DNA of 64,000 nucleotides from JAPOXR01 sp965116115 (GTDB taxonomy: Bacteria > Pseudomonadota > Alphaproteobacteria > Rhodobacterales > Rhodobacteraceae). The stretch covers positions 1,674,001-1,738,000 of the forward strand of contig OZ220486.1 in NCBI GenBank assembly GCA_965116115.1, in the 5' to 3' direction. Every line of letters starts with the position of its first letter. Position 1 is the first letter of the stretch. The position numbers were made by a program, and so were the translations under genes. Under the pieces are notes generated by a model. That model worked only from the letters and a program-made list of their open reading frames with translations. It was not told where the DNA came from and did not search any database. Below, one piece after another: positions 60,337 to 64,000 of this stretch.

Positions 60337-60879
60337 TCAGTTCTGCGCGGCGGCCTGCAGCGCCGGCATGATATGGCCGTCGAGCGCGCTTGAGGTGACC
60401 GGGCCCGCCCAGCGGAGCCGGACAACGCCGTCGCCGTCGATCACAAATGTCTCCGGCACTCCGTAGACGCCCCAGTCGATGGCGGCTCGGCCGTTTTTGT
60501 CCGCCCCGATCTTTGCGTAGGGATTTCCCAATTCGTCCAGAAATCCGAGCGCACGGCTTGGCTGGTCTTTGTAGTTCACTCCCAGAATGGGGAATCCTCT
60601 GTCCTTAAGCTGCTGCAGATTCGGGTGCTCCGCCCGGCACGGCGCACACCAGCTTGCCCAGAAATTAACGAGTTTGACCTGCGGCGCGCTGATATCGCTT
60701 TCCCCCGGCGGCTGGCGGCCGCCGAGCGGGCTCAGAGCGAGATTCGGCGCCCGTTTGTTAATCAGCGTCGACGTCAGCCCGCCGTCGTCTCTGTCGCCCA
60801 GGCCAGCGAAAAACAAGGCGGCTGACGCCGCGAAAACACTGACCGGCAGCCCCAGCAGCACTGACCGCCTAAATGTCAT
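60337..60879 (-). CDS. ccmG: Thiol:disulfide interchange protein CcmG (DsbE)
   Basis: CcmG reduces the heme-binding cysteines of apocytochrome c in the periplasm. The 180-aa protein has an N-terminal membrane helix (SVLLGLPVSVFAASAALFF) and a thioredoxin fold with ASWCAPCRAEHP, whose CxxC is the active site, and YGVPETFVIDGDG. It overlaps the ccmD 3' end by 11 bases and lies downstream of ccmC. pyrC follows within a few bases. Confidence 0.93.
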   Translation of the reverse strand: MTFRRSVLLGLPVSVFAASAALFFAGLGDRDDGGLTSTLINKRAPNLALSPLGGRQPPGESDISAPQVKLVNFWASWCAPCRAEHPNLQQLKDRGFPILGVNYKDQPSRALGFLDELGNPYAKIGADKNGRAAIDWGVYGVPETFVIDGDGVVRLRWAGPVTSSALDGHIMPALQAAAQN

Positions 60880-61024
60880 CTGATGTCTCCTCCAACTCCC
60901 GAAGCCGGGCCTCGGCGCGCCGGGAGGCCCTCCATGACGCGGTTATCAATGCCGCCAGCAGGATCAGCGTGATTCCGTAAGACAGAGTCACTTCCAGCCA
61001 GTATTGCCCCAAGTTCAGTTCCAT
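60869..61024 (-). CDS. ccmD: Heme exporter subunit CcmD
   Basis: This 51-aa frame was found by reading the gap between ccmC and ccmG. It has one hydrophobic helix (YGITLILLAALITASW) followed by an Arg-rich stretch (RASRRAEARLRELEE), the form of CcmD, which anchors the heme chaperone CcmE near CcmC. It overlaps the end of ccmC by 10 bases and the start of ccmG by 11. Size and place are right for ccmD. Confidence 0.85.
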   Translation of the reverse strand: MELNLGQYWLEVTLSYGITLILLAALITASWRASRRAEARLRELEETSDDI

Positions 61025-61761
61025 TTCTGATCCCTTGCCGGGAGCAGCTGCTCGATTCGGCGGTTCCGGATTTCCGTCCGGGTGCGGTAGAGAACCAGAG
61101 TCACCGCCAAGAATCCGAATCCGGCGATGCAGATCAGCAGTGGAATATAGTAGGAACTGTGAATGTTGGTTTCACTGTCCAAGGACAATGTCGCCCCCTG
61201 GTGCAGCCCTTGGCTCCAGAAATTAACGGCATACCGGGACAGAAGAGCGAAAACTGACCCGAACAGGCACAGTGCCGCTGTCGCGTCCGCGGCCCACACT
61301 GTGTCTTCCAAGGCGTTCCACAGCGCGACATAGCCTATATAGCAGACCAGCAGAATGAAGAACGAAGTCAGCCGCGGGTCCCAAGCCCACCAGGTTCCCC
61401 ACATCGGCTTGCCCCAAATCGACCCCGTCAAGATCGCCGCGGCCGCCATGAAGGCACCGACCGGCGCAGCAGCTTTGGCGGCCAAAGCTGAGACATGATG
61501 CCGACGGATATACCAAATCAGTGAAGCGGCCAGCATCATGAACCAGAGATTTACGGCCATCAGCGCGGAAGGCACATGGAGAAAAATGATCTTGACGGTC
61601 GAACCCTGAACGAAATCCGCGGACGTGAAAGCGAATCCCCAGCACAGTCCGACCGCGAGGCAAATAAAGGACGCCGCCCACAGGGCCGGGAGCAGTGATT
61701 CCGCCAGGCCGGTGAGCCTGCGGGGGTTGGCAAACGCCCACAGCGAGCCGATTCTGTTCAT
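61015..61761 (-). CDS. ccmC: Heme exporter protein CcmC
   Basis: CcmC presents heme to CcmE for cytochrome c maturation. The 248-aa protein has six hydrophobic segments and the tryptophan-rich heme-binding motif MWGTWWAWDPRLTSFF near residues 130-145, with His residues in the flanking loops (LHVPSA and HQGATL). Length is normal. It lies between ccmB and ccmD. Confidence 0.95.
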   Translation of the reverse strand: MNRIGSLWAFANPRRLTGLAESLLPALWAASFICLAVGLCWGFAFTSADFVQGSTVKIIFLHVPSALMAVNLWFMMLAASLIWYIRRHHVSALAAKAAAPVGAFMAAAAILTGSIWGKPMWGTWWAWDPRLTSFFILLVCYIGYVALWNALEDTVWAADATAALCLFGSVFALLSRYAVNFWSQGLHQGATLSLDSETNIHSSYYIPLLICIAGFGFLAVTLVLYRTRTEIRNRRIEQLLPARDQKWN

Positions 61762-61801
61762 CGTAAACCTGAAATCCTCCGTGGAAGGCGCGAATGCGTG
61801 G

Positions 61802-62461
61802 TCATCGCCGCACGTTTAACCGCAAGAGAAATGAAGACGCAAAAGGCGCGGCCCCGACGGCCGCGAAAGAAATCGCCGCCAGAGCCGCCAGGGGCTGTTC
61901 CGGAAACTCTCCCCTTGCCATCCAGCCGGCCCCGATGCTTCCGAAAATGAGAGTCGGAATGCAGGCCGGAACCATCAGCGCGGCTTGAAGCAGATGCCCG
62001 CGCCTCATGCCCAGCGTCAGCGACGCGACAAATGCGCCGATGGCGCTGACCGCCGGCGTTCCGACGGCAAGGGTCGCCGCCGCGGCAAGCCCGGTTTTGA
62101 ACGCAAGATTCATCAGCAATCCGACCAGCGGAGCGGCGATGCAGAGCGGGAGACAGACCAGACACCAGTGGGCTGCGATTTTTGAAAATATGATGCCTTC
62201 TCCGGGAACAGGCGCGAGCATCAAGCGTTCCAGAGCGCCGTCCTCGTGTTCACGGGCCAGAAAAGTGTCAAGCGTCAGAAGGCTGGAAAGCAGCGCGCCG
62301 GCCCAAAGAACGCCCGGCGCGATCAGTTCGTGAGCCGTGATGTCCGGGCCGATTCCGAGCGGCACGAGCAATCCGATGGCAAAGTACAGAACCAGAGCCA
62401 TGCCGGACCTGCCGCCTGAACGCAGCGAAAGTCTCAGTTCCTGAAGAAATAGTTCTTTCAC
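61802..62461 (-). CDS. ccmB: Heme exporter permease CcmB
   Basis: CcmB is the membrane partner of the CcmA ATPase. The 219-aa protein opens FLQELRLSLRSGGRSGMALV and has six hydrophobic helices with the segments EHEDGALERLMLAPVPG and SLTLGMRRGHLL of the family. It starts 5 bases after ccmA and ends 40 bases before ccmC. The transported substrate of CcmAB is not settled; the pair releases holo-CcmE. Confidence 0.94.
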   Translation of the reverse strand: MKELFLQELRLSLRSGGRSGMALVLYFAIGLLVPLGIGPDITAHELIAPGVLWAGALLSSLLTLDTFLAREHEDGALERLMLAPVPGEGIIFSKIAAHWCLVCLPLCIAAPLVGLLMNLAFKTGLAAAATLAVGTPAVSAIGAFVASLTLGMRRGHLLQAALMVPACIPTLIFGSIGAGWMARGEFPEQPLAALAAISFAAVGAAPFASSFLLRLNVRR

Positions 62462-62466
62462 GCCGT

Positions 62467-63057
62467 CTATCTCTTCTCAGCGGGCCGGACGGCGAAATCC
62501 GTCAAGTCAATGTATCGGCAAATACCGCTTGCGAATGGCGTGTGCGTTGCCGCGATGACGGTTCCGCCCGATACGCAGTGGTTCTCCGCCAGTCCGGAAA
62601 ATTCGGCGGATGACGCCTCATCAAGCCCGGTGACAGGTTCGTCTAGGATCCAGATCTTCCGCCCGGTCAGCATTGCGGAGGCGAGCGCGACTTTCCGTCT
62701 CTGGCCGGATGACATGTGCCGCAGTTGCCGGTCCACCAGCGGCTCCAAGCCGAACGGCCTGTCAGATAGCTCCAGCGGGCCGCGGCCGAAAACCCGGGCC
62801 CAGAAATCCAAATTTTCTGCGACTGTAAGTTCCGGTTTGAGTCCGTTTTCATGTCCGAGGAAAACGCAGTCGCCGATTGAAACAGACAGTTTTCCGCAAT
62901 GCGGGCCGCTCAGTCCGGCGAGGGTCCGCAGCAACGTGGTTTTTCCGATTCCGTTCGGTCCGGTGAACGCCAGGAATATTCCCGGCCCCGCCTCGAACGA
63001 CAGTCCCGACAGAACCGTTCGTCCGTGCCGCATGCATGCGAATTCTTCAGCCTGCAC
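62467..63057 (-). CDS. ccmA: Heme exporter ATP-binding protein CcmA
   Basis: The 196-aa ABC ATPase has Walker A GPNGIGKTTLL, signature MSSGQRRKVALASA, Walker B IWILDEPVTGLDE and THTP. I start at GTG 63057 (reading VQAEEFACMRHGR), with aaggaaacatccgct just upstream, because the family starts at this point; the frame open to 63228 adds a tail that is unlike CcmA. It heads the minus-strand run ccmA-B-C-D-G. CcmE, F and H are not in the window. Confidence 0.92.
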   Translation of the reverse strand: MQAEEFACMRHGRTVLSGLSFEAGPGIFLAFTGPNGIGKTTLLRTLAGLSGPHCGKLSVSIGDCVFLGHENGLKPELTVAENLDFWARVFGRGPLELSDRPFGLEPLVDRQLRHMSSGQRRKVALASAMLTGRKIWILDEPVTGLDEASSAEFSGLAENHCVSGGTVIAATHTPFASGICRYIDLTDFAVRPAEKR

Positions 63058-63599
63058 AGCGGATGTTTCCTTCTCAGGCGCAGTCTTAGTCCAGCGCCGG
63101 GCGGCGTCATGCCGGACAGAAACCGGCAATTTCAAGCGTTTGAAAGACCTCATCGGCGCGGCGTCATTGTCAAGGCCCCTTGCCCGCAGAAGCGGGGCTG
63201 CGTGAAATTTGACCGTGCGGCAAGTCAACGGTGTTTCTCACTGAACTCAGAGCGTATAGCCCATGGTGGCTGGCAGCTTCTCCTTCCAAGTCAGACCATA
63301 GCAGATATCAGTGTCGCCGCGCAAAGGCGTTTCCGGAGGCTGGCCCCCAAGAGAAGTTGTCCGCCTCGGTCTGATGGGATCGGCACAAGCGCAGCCGTTG
63401 TGACCTTGCGAGATTCGGTTCAGCGGGACACGGGCTTCGGAAAGACCGCCGAAATATCCGGAACGTCCAGCCAAGCGCCGATTTCCCAGGCCGGGCGGCG
63501 CCGATCCACGCCTGAAAATCGCGGGGCAGAGGGCCGAAGCGCCGCTCCGGAAGGCGCGTCAGTATCTCCGGTCTCGTTTTCAGCCGGCCCTCGCGCTTC
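63058..63599. other. Region upstream of ccmA without a recognised gene
   Basis: About 540 bases separate the CcmA start and the decayed nuclease fragment. Open frames on both strands are GC-shadow type and match no family. The promoter of the ccm run probably lies next to 63060-63250, but I could not locate boxes. Confidence 0.35.
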
Positions 63600-63974
63600 G
63601 CTCTATTCGCGCAGTGCTTCCCACCAGCGTCTCCATTTCGTCCTGTCCCTCGTTCCGCAGCAGGATCCGCATCGTGTCCATGCCCGCATCATAGACGCGC
63701 AGGATATGTTCGAGAACCTGCCTCCCCGAACCGCTGCCTTCGGGCAGGGCCGCCCCGATCTCTGCCATGAAAGAGAGGCCTCCCGGGGCGGCGTGATGAA
63801 TCCCGCACGGATGGCGGGATCGCACGCCAAGTCGCCGGTCTCCACGGCGCGGAGGCTTTCGGGCGGCGATCTGCTGGCTTTCCCGTGATACACGACGACC
63901 GGAATGACCGGCGGCAGTGCGCGGAGCCGCGCCGCCGATTTATGTTCGGCAGCAGTAATCTGGTCACCATCCAT
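63600..63974 (-). pseudogene. Rpn-family nuclease/transposase fragment (decayed)
   Basis: One minus-strand frame reads EHKSAARLRALPPVIPVVVYHGKASRSPPES, of which LPPVIPVVVYHG is the hallmark of Rpn/YhgA-type recombination-promoting nucleases. Here EHKS, normally followed by about 35 residues, jumps directly to it, indicating an internal deletion. In a second frame LEHILRVYDAGMDTMRILL and QDEMETLVG follow the family's C-terminal helices. The window end cuts the upstream side. It is not functional as read. Confidence 0.55.
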
Positions 63975-64000
63975 GTGCCATATTCAAGGGCTTTCCGGGA

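Noticed and set aside
1..64000. tRNA or rRNA genes
   Set aside because: I looked for the T-arm GGTTCGAATC pattern and rRNA-like stretches by eye and saw none; a tRNAscan run would be decisive.

Overview
The window reads as a chromosome segment of a GC-rich alphaproteobacterium. This rests on gene order: tatA-tatB-tatC near serS-surE-pcm-lipoprotein M23 and yajC-secD-secF, a dnaB-alr-(mlaEF)-radA-cvpA-SDR string, yfgM-bamB-der, ccmA-B-C-D-G, and an RNase J gene. I cannot fix the order or genus. No rRNA, tRNA or CRISPR array was seen.

Layout. 0-3 kb: RNase J facing a DEAD-box helicase. 3-10 kb: an accessory stretch with a 1.4 kb gene-poor segment, a coiled-coil DUF1640-type protein, a 204-bp miniature transposable element (MITE), an IS256-family transposase fragment, a broken HigA antitoxin, and a tight two-gene Hsp70-like plus short superfamily 1 helicase operon. 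10-15.4 kb: a short-chain dehydrogenase (SDR), an ABC ATPase, and the Tat operon, which has a tiny tatA duplicate in front and an AAA ATPase behind. 15.5-21.3 kb: a giant single-chain (Type ISP-like) restriction-modification gene whose 3' end is frameshifted at a run of ten G, next to an intact Phd antitoxin, a decayed PIN toxin and transposase debris. 21.3-40 kb: mostly housekeeping (SDR, NlpD-like lipoprotein, pcm, surE, serS, yajC-secDF, sodB, rarD, LOG protein), a LysM protein with 294-bp repeats, and an RND efflux pair. 40-53 kb: a second diverged copy of the MITE, an oxidoreductase, yfgM-bamB-der and the dnaB-to-cvpA string. 53-59 kb: a sugar-acid or deoxysugar type catabolic group (amidohydrolase, BtpA, M42 peptidase, FGGY kinase, RbsD/FucU mutarotase) in which the M42 gene is broken by a 98-bp MITE. 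59-64 kb: pyrC with no ordinary start codon, ccmG-D-C-B-A, and a decayed Rpn-type nuclease/transposase fragment.

How the genes work together. The Tat and Sec (YajC/SecDF) genes serve protein export; YfgM/BamB, MlaEF, the NlpD-like factor and the LysM protein serve the envelope; CcmABCDG serve cytochrome c maturation; DnaB, RadA, Der and RNase J serve core nucleic-acid and ribosome functions. The accessory genes are mainly candidate anti-phage or genome-conflict functions.

The points most worth checking are: the restriction gene that may switch on and off at the G10 tract; the Hsp70/helicase pair as a possible undescribed two-gene system; a new ~205-bp MITE family with 8-bp target duplications; the 98-bp MITE that splits the M42 gene; the 30-residue TatA-like ORF; and the pyrC start.
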